Source: Hydractinia symbiolongicarpus (taxonomy: Eukaryota; Cnidaria; Hydrozoa; Anthoathecata; Hydractiniidae). Taken from it: a stretch of 64,000 bases of DNA. Of this stretch, positions 42,801-54,600 are shown one piece after another. Below the pieces are notes generated by a model. That model did not search any database and had not been told where the DNA came from. It saw only the letters and a list, made by a program, of their open reading frames with translations. Position 1 is the stretch's first letter, and each line of letters starts with the position of its first letter. The stretch spans positions 26,660,001 to 26,724,000 of the forward strand of contig NC_079884.1 of the NCBI RefSeq assembly GCF_029227915.1, given 5' to 3'. The position numbers and the translations under genes are program-made.

Positions 42801-45800
42801 TTGCCGAGATATAAATGGATAACAAAATTATATAAAAATTAGAAAAAATGTTCCATACATCCCTGTTACAGACAATCTGTGACATTTATTATGTTGTTTA
42901 TTATTATTTCGGCAATCGGAGACAAGGAAGTTAACGCTGAGAGAGTCGCTAGTTCAGAGACTCAGTTCTTGTGTTTGGGTTTCACAAGTTTAAACGTCCC
43001 CCACTTGTCTCCGGCATGAACAAAAATAATGACACAGAACTTAAAAACAAACTAAAAAAGCAACCACAAAATACTCTGAATTTTTTTATTAACACGATGC
43101 GGGTTATACAAAGGTGCATGTACGTAAAACTCAATGATTGAAATTTTATGCGGGTTATACGAAGGTGCGGGCTATCTGATAGCATCTGATTTGTAACTCC
43201 CTAAAAAAGCTGAGCTGCTGGTTATACGATGTGGATGTTATATACCGGAAAATACGGTACTTGAATTTTATTAACAACATTTAATTTATTAAAGTGCAGC
43301 CACAAGCAAAAACAGACCAATTAAATAGGCTTGTGAGAGAACATTATTTTCAATTCAGTCTAAGTAATATGTGCCACAAAGCCTTCAGTGTTTAGAGTTT
43401 GCTTATTAAATCGTCCCCTAACTCTTTTAATCTCTGATTCTATTGTAATTTTTGACTTTGTAATTTGTTTTGACACTCAGCATTTGCCGACATAATTGGC
43501 AATGTATTTTCAACATCTCTAAGCTCTCAATCGTAATTATTTGCTATTGGTAATTTGCATAGCTGTCTTATAAGGGAATGTATGAAGCATTTATCCATAA
43601 AAGCTAGAGGAAAAAAATTCAGTTCATATAAATTGTGAGCTTCAACTACATTATTGAAAACGGATAATAACCACTTGTATTTTCAACATCTCTAAGCTCT
43701 CAATCGTAATTATTTGCTATTGGTAATTTGCATAGCTGTCTTATAAGGGAATGTATGAAGCATTTATCCACAAAAGCTAAAGGAAAAAAATTCAGTTCAT
43801 ATAAATTGTGAGCTTCAACTACATTATTGAAAACGGATAATAACCACTTGTATGTGTGTGAAAAAATCATATTCCACTAGCGTATTTTCCGGTATATAAC
43901 CCGTGGGTTATAAGTTGATTTTTACGACTTCCGCCGTTGGTGCGGGTTATGTGATAAGTTTTATATTTTCCGTCATTTATTGTGAAATTTAAAGTTTATA
44001 CATTTAATGAAGAAAATAGTACCAACGGGATAAAATGAGTACATTAATATACTCCATGCGCGATCATATATCTACGTAATCTTACTTCAACTACGTGATT
44101 TAATTTTTTTCACACAGTGAAATTGCTTAACTTTCTATTGCTTGCCAGTGCTATATTATTACGAGCTCTCTCTCTGAAACACAATTCTGGAGATCATTTT
44201 TCTTTTGTGTTGAGTGTAATGCTAATCATTTATATCTTTGCAATCACATTGAGCACATTGAAATGATTTGCTTCTGGTAATAGAGCAATATAGCAAGTAT
44301 CATTTTTAGGTTAAACTGACAGGTATTTCACAACCTAGTGCCCAGGACTTCCTGTTAAAAATATTGAAAAATATTAAAATTAAAGTATAGATAAAAATTT
44401 TCTTTTTTATCTTCGCTACCTTCGAGCAACAGGGGTCCACTAAAAATATCAAAAATAAATGTAAAATACAATTAATAAGACACATGCAACTATCTCCTCT
44501 TCATTGCCCCCATTCATTTTATCATGCACACTGTGACTGCTTAGATATAAATAGATAACAAAATTCTATAAACATTAGAAAAGAACCTCCGTACATCGCT
44601 GTTACAGACAATCCGTGATAATTATTATGTTGTTTATTTTCATGCCAAAAAAACTTAAATATACATAAAAAACAGAGATTTTATTTTAGGTTTATAACAT
44701 GATAGAATGGTTTTTTTGTTTGTTTTTTGTTTATTTGTTGATCTTCTGCATTAGCAGAAGATCGACAAATCAAATTAATTTTAATTCATTATTATTTCGG
44801 CAATCGGAGACAAGGAAGTTGAGACTGAGAGAGTTGCTAGTTCAGACACTCGGTTCTCGTGTTTGGTGTTCACGAGTTTAAGCATCCCCCACTTGTCTCC
44901 GGCATGAAAAAAACAGAACACACGCACATTTTTATAAAATGATTAGGGTAAGTAAAAATACGCTAAATTTTTGTCTTAACACGATGCGGGTTATGCAAAG
45001 GTGCAGGTAAGTAAAACACATCGATTGAAATTTTATGTGGGTTATATGAAGGTGCGGGCTATCTGATAGCATCTAGTTTATAACTCACTAAAAAAGCTGA
45101 GCTTCGGGTTATAAGATGTGCGGGTTATATACCAGAAAATACGGTATATTCTTTTTTAGAATTGTATAACTTTATGTAAGTTGAAAGGAATACTAACTGA
45201 AAATTTAAAAACTTGAAAAAAAATAATGCAATGTTATAAATCATGTAGCACTGCATTTACCAGAAGCTATTAAAAGGATCTACATACTTTTTCTTTACAG
45301 AGTTCTGCATTTTCCTCAAGGTTCTGATGCATGGAACCTGCTTCCTTGTTTTGAGGGTCCACGGAAAGTGCTTCTTTTACGTCAAAGTAAGACAGTGTTG
45401 ACTGAAAAAATAATAAAAAAGTCATAACTACATATTGCTCCAATGCATGGTTTCCACAATGTATACAATTGCTTTTGCTGGAACTTACATCACCAGAAAA
45501 AAGGTGGAGCCGTGCTCTTAATATAAACAAATCTGGATTATTAGATTCAACCTCCAGTCTTTCATTGATTAAAGCAAGACATTCTTGATGACGTTTTAAC
45601 GAAGCAAGGCACGATATCCTAAAATACAAAGATTTATAACATGCAAGCTTATATCACTACAAAACTTTATTGCCTGGACTATGCATTAAGAGAACAGCTG
45701 AATTGCAGCCCTCACAACTCACTTTGACAATTGGCAATTGCCGAGGCAAATGCCAAGGTATTTTTTCCATTGATTAAATTTGATTCAGCAACACTTGTGG

Positions 45801-47073
45801 GATTTTAAACCAAAACACAGCAAATCAGCAAAATTTTCACTTGCACTAGGTGATAGATATTTACATTATTGCTTACTTCTGACAAGCCTTTCTTGTCGCA
45901 TAAGATTGTTAAAACGCTATTTATAACGTATTTTCTTATAGCCTTGTTTTCATTTTTTTCCTAGTCTTTTTATCCAAACGCTTGATTTTGATATGTTTTT
46001 GGCAATTCGCCCAACATTGGCAAAAATTTCCCTCTCTTAATATCAACTTTCTTATTTTTGCTTAATAACTATGGCTATCAGAGACAAGGAATCAGAGTAA
46101 CTAGTTCAGATGCTCGGTTCTCTAACTTAAAAAATATAAAGAGCTTAACCACTTAAAAAAATGAAATTAATGGCATGCGAATGACTGTTATGACATCTTT
46201 TTCCTTCTGTTTAGAAATTTGTTTGATTTGCAATAAAAACTCTAGACTCTCAAAAGACTTGTTTTGAATTTTTAATTAAATATACCTCTTCGCATGATAA
46301 TCTTTATTTTCAGGTTTCATATCTGCAGCTCTTGTAAAGCTTTCTAATGCATCCAAGTACATTTCTTCATCGTAGCAACACTGGCCTTGCAAGAAGTAGA
46401 TAGATGCAAGTTTTGTAAAGTACTCTTCACTCTCTGGTTCAAGGATGCATACTCTTTTGTAGTTTAATATAGCTGATTTATAATCACACAGTTGCAAAAA
46501 GGCATCACCACGTAACACATAGTATTTTACATTGTTTGGTTCCATCACCAATGCCTTTTGCAGGTATGGAAAGCATGATTCATAGGATCCTGTTTCATAT
46601 GATTCCAAAGCAGATTTATACCTGTCAAATGAATAAAATAAATTAACACTTTTTATGAAGATATTATATTGGTGTTTCATTACATCTCCTGAAATGAAGA
46701 GAAAAAAACATACTGAAAAATGTTTGCAACATCTAAACTAAAAAAATTTTCAAACCTACATGGACTTTGCTTTATTACTGATAATTTCCTGATACAATTT
46801 AAAAGAGTCTGCATTATACTCAATCTTTGGCGATAAACAAAATTTGTTTGCAATAGTTTGTCTGCGTTTTGCAATTTCATTGGCTGCACCAGCTTCCCCA
46901 TTGTTGGTGCTTTCTTTAAAGAAGTCAATAAATCTGGAGGCTGCTACAAAATGTTCTTGAGATTTTTCCAAGGTTGTGGAGGATGTCTTCCTACCTTTGT
47001 TTTCTGTAAGTTCAAGAGTTTCATAGTCTTGCTTTTTATATCCAGTATCAACTTTACTCAAGTCTCTTTGCAT
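33854..47073 (-). CDS. TTC16: Tetratricopeptide repeat protein, TTC16-like
   Basis: Eleven coding exons join in phase to about 651 residues: 47073-46760, 46621-46286, 45618-45489, 45401-45288, 37396-37296, 36681-36523, 36403-36315, 36113-35869, 35538-35340, 35226-35105, 34000-33854. The protein is mostly TPR helices. Clear units include SCFPYLQKALVMEPNNVKYY, SAILNYKRVCILEPESEEYF, YDRAEEYFSLAIS and KGFYEEAVALLKKAIKG. The repeat arrangement and MHRRNLDFSAAVDDLLLAM-type blocks resemble animal TTC16, a protein linked to ciliated and testis tissue; human TTC16 is longer (873). TPRs mediate protein binding. Two donors read GTAGGT (after 46760 and 35869). The 5' leader has a five-codon upstream ORF overlapping the start. 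Intron 4 (37397-45287) is full of mobile DNA. Confidence 0.8.
34355..34920 (-). mobile_element. GIY-YIG endonuclease fragment of a Penelope-like retroelement
   Basis: An uninterrupted frame of about 187 codons. A CNCRQRDACPLDRKC cysteine motif precedes a GIY-YIG nuclease with AIYLCNV, ANYIGLTE, FKSRYNQH, ELSKHVWHLK and the catalytic-type TCNLFLTEKYHI glutamate segment. This pairing (cysteine linker plus GIY-YIG) is typical of the C-terminus of Penelope-like elements; a different GIY-YIG retroelement cannot be excluded. No reverse transcriptase is adjacent, so it is 5'-truncated. It lies in the last intron of the TTC16-like gene, on the same strand. Confidence 0.75.
37397..38638. other. TTC16 intron 4, unassigned part
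   Basis: AT-rich DNA next to the inverted-repeat element. I see no exon. Confidence 0.5.
39445..39501. repeat. Perfect hairpin: 26-bp arms, 5-base loop
   Basis: The arm at 39445-39470 starts CTCACATTTTTCC and ends CCAATTG. The loop is CATGT and the arm at 39476-39501 is its exact reverse complement. It lies inside element A. It could encode a hairpin small RNA or be a replication-born palindrome. Confidence 0.95.
39871..40119. repeat. 83-bp tandem triplication
   Basis: Three nearly identical 83-bp units starting AAAGCATATCAAAGTGTACA at about 39871, 39954 and 40037. One CTTC-to-CTGC change marks the third unit. Confidence 0.95.
40979..41112 (+). mobile_element. Mini-Helitron, copy 2 (canonical ends)
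   Basis: Starts TCTATATTATAATACCCG and ends CTAG. A GTGGATTTTTCCAC hairpin ends about 12 nt before CTAG. It is inserted between A (40978) and T (41113), the Helitron target rule. At 134 bp with no coding capacity it is non-autonomous. It matches copy 1 at 22230-22355 in the opposite orientation. Confidence 0.8.
41216..41985. repeat. 385-bp tandem duplication
   Basis: Two near-identical copies, about 41216-41600 and 41601-41985, differing by one extra base (GGGTAAGCAT against GGGTAGCAT) and little else. The 3' part (GCTTGCCAGTG ... GAGCTCTCTCT) recurs in copy B near 44150. The identical minus-strand open frames in both units are artefacts. Confidence 0.95.
43503..43848. repeat. 173-bp tandem duplication between elements A and B
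   Basis: Two copies starting TGTATTTTCAACATCTCTAA at 43503 and 43676, differing at a few positions. Confidence 0.9.
43880..45144. mobile_element. TA-flanked inverted-repeat element, copy B (1.27 kb)
   Basis: Left end GCGTATTTTCCGGTATATAA and right end complementary to CCGTATTTTCTGGTATATAA, flanked by TA (43878-43879, 45145-45146). GCGGGTTAT-type subterminal motifs recur. The interior aligns with copy A, except that B lacks the 38.9-41.5 kb block and has its own insertion of about 150 bp near 44640-44790. That insertion carries a 17-bp-arm hairpin (44733-44770). No transposase. Possibly Tc1/mariner/pogo-mobilised (inference from TA). Confidence 0.8.
45625..46280. other. TTC16 intron 2
   Basis: AT-rich intron between the exons at 45489-45618 and 46286-46621. 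No feature recognised. Confidence 0.5.
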
Positions 47074-47091
47074 TATGTAATTTTATACATT

Positions 47092-48536
47092 CTAAAAAAA
47101 GTAAATTTACAAACACAGAACAGATTCCCTATCTATGTATTGTTACAGTGACTGAAAATGTTGGTAGGAAATCTTTTTATTTACCTTTTAACAGCAACTG
47201 AGAATTTTAGTATGGTAGTTTGGCCTTATTGGAAAAATTTTAACAATTTTTCGATTTTTTATTTAAATTACAAGGATTGGTGCTTGTTTTTACTATTCGT
47301 ATTTTATCTACACTAACTTCTGTTAAAAAATATGGCTGATCAGGATGCCCTTGTATTTTTCATAACATTAATACATGGTTAAAGATGTACAAGTTTGTTT
47401 TTTATTCTTTTTCTCTTCAATTTTCACAGATTATAAATGTTACTATGTTTGATTGAGCTGAGGCAGTCTAAGGTTTATAATTTGTTGTTTATTTTTGTTT
47501 TAGTGGCCCCTGGTGGAAACAATCCACTAACTATAGGTTTTTGTGATTTTCTGGGCTAGTCACTTTAAATAATATTATTATTATTATTACTATTACTATT
47601 ATTATTATTATTATTATTATTATTAAAAGACATTGCTCAATACCAATATATTTATGCACATTTGTATAAGTAAAAAATTTTTTTAACCATCTATTAGGGC
47701 ACTTCTCGGTTCCAGGGGGTGGACTGTTTTTGGAACACAATTTGTACGCTTATAGCCCTTCAGAAGATAAATATAATTTGACAAAAAAAATTCATTTTTT
47801 AATGATTTTGTCATTTTTTAAAATGCATGACTTTTCATTTTCCCAACAAAAGACCAAAAATGGAGTGAAAACAATAGAACATAACAAAAAAATGTATTAC
47901 CTACATTAGATTTATTTTTTTGGACCAACATGACAACCAAAACCAAAAAAATGTTTAAAAAACTCAGTGGGAATATATTCTCTTGAGAATAACAGAATTT
48001 TCCCTTCTTGAGATGATATCTTATCGTTCTAAGTACTTTTGTTTAGAACCTTTTTATAATTGGAAATATTTATTTCTCAAAAAGCCCAGGGAAAAATCCA
48101 ACCTGCCAGAAAAACAAAAGAAAAATGACTCAATTGTATTTTTATCACATCAGCAATGACAATTCCGTACACACAAAAAAAATTATTTTAAAAATTTGCT
48201 TTTGATTAACAGTTTTAGTGATAATGAGGTTTAAAGGGTTTTGAGTCTGAAAGTAAATTGCTTTAGATAAAAAGGGAGCTTGGAAACAGATTTTGTACAG
48301 TCATTTATTAGCACAAAGTAGGTATAGAACACACAGTCAACTAGTTAATAAATAAAAATCTTTGTTTACTCTCAAGATTTTACAACTGAACGCAACATTA
48401 GCAGTATATATATCTTATCCCAAATAAAAATTTATTTTCAAGAATAAAAAGTTACCTTACATATATCATAGGAAATATGTAAAAGTCACATTTCTGCATT
48501 GCATAAAAGTAATTTCAACACAACAGAATATCTATT
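47092..48536. other. Spacer between the TPR gene and LSM2
   Basis: AT-rich. It contains an (ATT)n microsatellite at about 47570-47625, probably TTC16 leader or promoter sequence, and the LSM2 3' UTR. An acceptor at 47092-47093 suggests that a 5' UTR intron precedes the TTC16-like start. Confidence 0.5.
47570..47625. repeat. (ATT)n microsatellite
   Basis: ATT array with ATTACT interruptions, upstream of the TTC16-like gene. Confidence 0.9.
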
Positions 48537-48848
48537 TTATTCTTTTTCTTTAGTATCTTTCTGTTTCCTCTGTTGTTCAGCTTCTTTTCGAGCAGCATCT
48601 TGTAGTAGTGATACATCTATGTCTTCTGGCGGCAACTGAACATATCTAACCACAGAACCTCTCAGAAAGCAGTTCTTTACAGATAACATATGCGGATATC
48701 TTTCAGGATCTGTTACACTTATATCTGTCAGTTTTATATTTAAGTATTGATCAACAGAATCTAGAACTCCAGAAATACTAAGGTCATTCTTTAGCTCTAC
48801 AATGACTTCTTTACCAACAAGTGATTTAAAAAACGAATAAAAAAGCAT
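48537..48848 (-). CDS. LSM2: U6 snRNA-associated Sm-like protein LSm2
   Basis: One uninterrupted coding exon of 103 codons; human LSM2 is 95 residues. It starts MLFYSFFKSLVGKEVIVELK. The Sm1 motif is followed by DQYLNIKLTDI and the Sm2-type segment NCFLRGSVVRYVQLP, with a C-terminal Arg/Lys/Gln-rich tail. LSm2 is a subunit of the LSm2-8 ring on U6 snRNA (nucleus, splicing) and of LSm1-7 (cytoplasm, mRNA decay). The ATG at 48848 was chosen because it gives the family N-terminus. A TTTCAG acceptor ends 15 bases upstream, so the leader is probably spliced. The stop codon overlaps an AATAAA word. Confidence 0.95.
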   Translation of the reverse strand: MLFYSFFKSLVGKEVIVELKNDLSISGVLDSVDQYLNIKLTDISVTDPERYPHMLSVKNCFLRGSVVRYVQLPPEDIDVSLLQDAARKEAEQQRKQKDTKEKE

Positions 48849-48864
48849 TTTGATTGTTATATAC

Positions 48865-50745
48865 TGAAACAAAGAAATATATGCATTAGACTTTTATAAA
48901 CAACCATTGCCTATTTTATTAACACATTACTTTTATATGTTATAAAACGGACATTAAGCCGAGAATGATGATGATGATGATGATAATTTTAGTTATAAGG
49001 AAGTACTGGGCAGGAAAATTCCATGAGAAAACTAACGGGTGCTGTGTATTGCACACATAAATGCAGTTTTAAAAATTCGCTTGTTTCTATAGTATGCAAT
49101 TTTTAACAGAGGAGGGTGTTACAACAAGCACTTTTTTCCTTGTATTTTGGCATCATGCACACACCTAATATTTTTCTGTTCCAAAGAAAGAATAACAATA
49201 ATTTTTCAATACAGCAAGTTTACCTGCGCTGTTTTGAAATCTATATAGCTAGCAACTTATGTTGGCATTTAATTAAATGCCAGTGGTTTCAAAACAGAAT
49301 TAATTTAACCACAAAAACTATTTTTAATGTCGCAAATAAAGTCTAATATGCTTGACATTGACTTTTCATACCGAGCATAAGGTGGATACAGTCATGAAAG
49401 TTGTTGCATGCAGTTTTCCGTTTTAATTGCAGTTTTCACGTCTTTAAACGTTTACAGAGGGCACAAATGTTATCACAAAACACAACGTAGGTAGCTACTA
49501 CACTACATGTGAATTTTTTTCTCACTTTTTTAATTTTATATTGTCTTGGCTCTAAGCTTCATTGTCATCTTTCTTGATACCTTCATAAGTTATTCACAGA
49601 TTTAGAAAATTCTAAGAGCACCATATGTTCGATGATAGCTGGATGTAACCCTACAGCTAGCAACCGCGCAATATTGCAAGTTTAAGTGAAGGGTTTCGAT
49701 ACGCACCCAACGCGTATCAACGTTGCAGTTTTTATTTTAAATTATAAATTTTTTGATGGATACGTAGCTAGCAAGGACACTTTGGTTAGGTGGAATATTC
49801 AATAAACATGACAAGGCAGAAGAGAAGGTTCGACAAACACCAACAAAAAGCACATCTCTCACACATCGCAAACCAACCGTGACTTCCGTTGCCATCATGC
49901 TTCCCGCGAAGGTACAAGTGGTTCACAATGCAAAAGTACCCCGAGGCGCAGGGGCGAAGTAACAGAATGCAAGATGCAAAAAAATTTTTTTTTATTAGAT
50001 GAAGTATATAAACTAAATATTTTTTACAATATAACACTAAATAGACGTAGACGTTATGCGTAGAAAGATAACAAAAAACATTGAAAGTTTATATTACTCA
50101 TTTTCGACCCCAGAGCTCTTACCAGATAAACCTCGAGGTTTTAATTTTAAAGAGCTTTGGGGACGAAAATGGACAGTACTATAACCATAATCTTGTTTTC
50201 TTATGACTATGCTATAACGACACCACATGAACTAAAATATTGAGTTAACAGCTCAATTTTCCGGATAATTGCTAACTAGTTTGTAATCACCACGTCGTCG
50301 TCTCACATGCTACGATAGAATAACTTCTGGAAACGCGCATATTAAAATAGCTGAGCGCACAAAACTAGATAAAATTTTGCGTGTCAGCCACGCTATAACT
50401 TCTCCCTTTGTTTTATCTCTTATTATCTGGGATCATGTCAGCTAGTCTGGATACAAAAACATTCGACTCATACAACCGTTGATGTTGAATATTAATGGTG
50501 TAAACGTCCCGTGTTCGACACCTATGATGCGTCTGTTGTAAGATCTTATTTCTCAAAAGCAAATAATAAAGACATTGTTTGGCGTTAGTAACTTGGAGCG
50601 TTGGAATTAGAGATCCTTACATCAAGGAATGCTCGTTGTCCTTTCTACAAGAAACTTCTTACACTGATATCTGCTCTTGTTTCAACGTCTGTAATTGCAG
50701 AAGGGGAAAATCATTTAGTGGTCAGGGAAATCAGGGGAGGTTTAC
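48865..50745. other. Region upstream of LSM2
   Basis: Probably holds the LSM2 leader exon and promoter, which I could not place. A short GAT run is at 48966-48986. A foldback is at 50099-50172. No other gene recognised. Confidence 0.45.
50099..50172. repeat. Foldback with CATTTTCGACCCCAGAGCTC arms
   Basis: The left arm (50099-50121) and right arm (50148-50172) are imperfect inverted repeats of about 23 bp around a 26-base centre. It looks like a small MITE. Confidence 0.7.
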
Positions 50746-50749
50746 ATCG

Positions 50750-51660
50750 TAAGGTAAATGGCTAGTTTTGGACAAATAATCTTTATATTGTGCAATAAGA
50801 CTCTTCTGCTGGTAAAAGCATTTGATCGTCTACTAAAAATACACGATCGGTTTCTTGATCTTGGAATATATATCTTTCATCGCATGAACCGCTGCTTTGC
50901 ATCCGGAGTCTTGCTCAACACACAGTTGGAGGTTGCCAGCTGCATCAATAACGTCGCGTTTGACAAGACACATTATTGCCAATAATTCGTCTTAACAACT
51001 CCCCGATACCAATAAGGCGCACATCAGGTGATTTATCCAAGGGTATGAGGCGACAAGCGGTATATTCGGTACATTCAATAGAAATGATTCTCTCACTAGT
51101 TTCTTCTATCCACAAGGTCCTAGTTATTTAGCGATAGCATTGCATGGATCTATAGAGTATGAACCACATGATTTTGACACCAATATTCCTATCCACCCAT
51201 CTGCTTCCAGATTTGATAGTCCAGCAGCATTCGTTCTCAAGGCAGCTTTTTGTATTGCATCACCCTTTAATTCATTGAATGCAATAATGTCAATCAATTC
51301 GACAGATCCTTGAAAAGAAGAACTTCATCAAATTGTTCTTTCGCTGCAGGATGTTTCTTTTTCAAAGTTCTTTCAATAGCATCCTTAATTTTCAATATGC
51401 CCTGATTTCCTCCACTTAATAGTAGCTTCAATGCAGCATTCACTTTTCCCGAAAAAATCAAACGTCTAAAGGATTTTGCTAGAGATTCTGTCGATCATTG
51501 ATTTCTACCAGCAATTGAATTTTTTGAACCGCTCTTGATTCTCTCACAAGTGTATTGAAATAACCATCTATCCATGATTGCAAACAAATATTCAAGCAAT
51601 GAGAGTGGTCTCTCGATTTTGATGATTTACTGGGTTTCTATACAAGAAGGGAAAACATGA
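50750..51660 (-). pseudogene. Decayed retrotransposon reverse-transcriptase fragment
   Basis: Minus-strand frames, interrupted by stops and shifts, show in order SFRRLIFSGKVNAALKLL, a KKKHPAA segment, IQKAALRTNAAGLSNLEADG, then CRLIPLDKSPDVRLIGIGEL, then LQLCVEQDSGCKAAVHAM. This is the N-terminal and early fingers region of a reverse transcriptase found in a repeat family common in invertebrate genomes. The class is uncertain. There are several frameshifts and stops, so it is not functional. Confidence 0.7.
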
Positions 51661-54600
51661 TGATCAGCTCTTTAATGATCACATTCCCTAGTTCGCTTAT
51701 CAGTTAAATAGCGCCTAAAAGGGGCTTTCCCATTCCTAGGACTTTGGCCTTTTTGATATGAGAGAAGACAGCGGAAAATGTTTTTACTTATAATGCAGTA
51801 ACCGATGCCAATTCAACCTCACCGCAAGGCTTTTTTCTCGGAAACAAGATTGGCACCCTGTCTTGATACTGGTCTTCTTGTGCATATCTAAAAATTAGCC
51901 AGTGGTCACTCACGCACAAGCCTTGTCCTTAGGTGTTTTTCGCCGTCTTTTATCTTATCAAAAAAGGCAAAAAAACTGGGGACGAGGGACTATGGTGACT
52001 CATGCACATCTGGCATGAAAATACATATGCCACAACACAACCTCCAGGATAACAAGCACTGTGGGGACAAGGTTGAATCTTAAGGATTCCGAAACAGCGA
52101 AGTACAGGAGGTAAAATTCTAATAGAAAGTGTGATAATATCTACTCGAAACAAATATAGGCTGCAGGTAACATCGTTCCAGAGCCACAAGACCCTGAGGA
52201 CGACAAAAAGTTAGCTAGATTTACTTAAAGGAATAGAAAAAATACAAATCTGTATCTGTTGAAGATGACTACATGAACAGTTTTTTAAATGAAAAAGAGA
52301 TCATGTACACACCTTTGTTATTACTATATTCTTATCAATGTGTTAAAAAAGAAACACATATTTTATCTTTTCGCTGTATAAATTAAACAATGAATTATCC
52401 ATTTTTAAATTTTATGAAAAAAGAAAGTAACAAAAGATTAAGTCGTTTATGTTTGGACTTTTAAAAATGCCTAAAAATAAACAACTTAAGATGGTTTAGA
52501 ATTACTAAATCGAGGCGGCAAAGTTCATTTTGGGGGAATCTAGAAAGATTGGCGGAGAAGGTTACTGTTCTTTCAGATAGCTGGTGGTGTCGGACGTTGT
52601 GTCCGAGATTGTCTTTGCCGTAAGAATAGCTACGAGTGCTGCAAGGACGGTGTGCGTGGCTTGAAAAGGTCTATAGAAGTGTCGATTTTGTGAGGGGTTG
52701 GTTGCGGCTGTCAAAGAACGTTGTGCTACAGGAGAATTATGCGAAATATAATTAGTTAAACGAAAAATAGAAGTATTTACATACAATCGGACTGTTGTAT
52801 TGTATTGTAAGTATTGTATGGTGGAAGAAGACTTTTTGTATATTGTTGTTGCTGTACTGGTTTCATTTAAGTTTTGCTAAGTCTTGCTATGAATGTAATA
52901 CAACGCACACCGTAATACAACACACCAGTATCAACACGGGCGTTTTAAAAGCTGCGCGTATCTAAGCTCCTCTGTTCCTTATCTAAGTGTCAATTCGATG
53001 TTTTTAGGAGACGTCTCAGCTTAGATTGCTAATAGAAATCGTTCTTTTCTCTGGGTTCTGCTGGCTCCCAGCCGTAATACACATCACGCGTTAGCTGCTA
53101 AAACGCTGAGGAAATACACGGGGAATGAAGAAAGGTCGAACAAGTGGTGTCGGTCCATAAACAACCGCCGGAATTCCATTCGCCCTACCTGGGATAAGTT
53201 AAAAATGCGCGACTTTGGGTAGACGGCCTTCACTGGGTGGAACGGTATCACACCCAACTTTGTGAGCGACAGTACAGCTGGCGAGCCATCCACGAAACCT
53301 CGTGTCGTGTTTGCAACCTAACTCGTCCATATAGCTGTTATTTGGCCAATTTTGTCATTATTCTAATGTTTTTTCATTCTTAAGGCAATTAGTACCCGTT
53401 TGTTATACTGAAGCTACCACATATATACTATCTTTTAACCGCTCTCACGTAACGTTTGGGGACAAACCAATTTCAGGATAGAAAACATCAAACAGTATTA
53501 TAGTCAAAACTTACAATATTATCAGGAGGTGCCATGGCTTAGATGGGGAGTCCTAGAGGATTTAATGCTCATTTTAAGCAACTCAGATCCAATTAGGGTC
53601 CGCAATCTACATACCAGACTCCCTGCAACATCTAATATGACGCACACAGTACAAGCTTAATTTGGATGTCAGCTTAATTAGGCTGTATGGTACAGTCTAA
53701 TTAGGCGTTTGTTTTACAGCTTAGTTAATATGTACAAAACTTTGATTGTCGAAAACACATATTTAACTGGATTTTAGCATCTATAGCTATATCTAACTGA
53801 ATACGTGCATATAAACATCTCCAATACATTAGTTTTTTCGTAGCACCTTGGAGATCCACTAAATTTGAAGTTTAAAAATGGTTGCTTAAATAGGCAGTAT
53901 CATGTGATGTGACATCCTAACTAGGATGCAGGTAAATAGACTAAATAGACAGGTTAAATAGACTATCGCTACGAAGAACCATTGTTACAATATACACCAT
54001 ATCTTTTTAACCCAGGATGCTGGAAATACCATTCTTTTTTTACAATGTAGTGGTCAAACTGACGATGAAAAAGCTGCAGCAGTGATTCTGCTAAAATTTA
54101 CATTTTGTCAAGAAATCAGGGAAAAAAATTTTTAACCTCCTTATTTAGATGATACCTAATTAAGTTGTACGATACAGCTTAGGAGATCTCCAAATTAAGC
54201 TATACAGCTTAATTAAGAGAATTTCCCTGACAGGCATAACATACGTAGTGTATTATGAATTCTATATAATAGTACATATAGAATACTGTTATAACCAGTA
54301 TACACAAACGTATGTACATGTTTGTGTATATACTGCTAAGAAGGCAATTCAATGAAAGCCATGATTCGGCATAGTTTTGAAATACACGATTCACAGTTTC
54401 TGCTAACCATTGTTGAAATAAATCTTTCTTTTGTTATAACGCTCTTATTGACAATTGAAAAAATAGAAGTAATTAATTTTTTTGTTAAATATTTTGAAAA
54501 TAAAAGTCACAATTACTTCACTGGCATTAATTATTTTTTTAGAAAATGAGAAATATAATGCCCATGGTCAAAGCCTTATTAAATTCACTCTGTTTACTTC

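Larger units (their letters stand above)
38641..43257. mobile_element. TA-flanked inverted-repeat element, copy A (4.6 kb, with insertions)
   Basis: Left end CTGTATTTTCCGGTATATAA (38641) and right end complementary to CCGTATTTTCCGGTATATAA (ending 43257), flanked by TA on both sides (38639-38640, 43258-43259). GCGGGTTAT-type motifs recur near the ends. Much of the sequence aligns with copy B (43880-45144): the CATGCGCGATC block near the left end and the long block at 42570-43010. Copy A also contains a perfect hairpin, an 83-bp triplication, a mini-Helitron and a 385-bp tandem duplication. I see no transposase frame. Confidence 0.75.

Noticed and set aside
49786-50037. 83-codon minus-strand frame upstream of LSM2
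   Set aside because: No recognisable domain, and composition is consistent with chance. It may overlap promoter or leader sequence.
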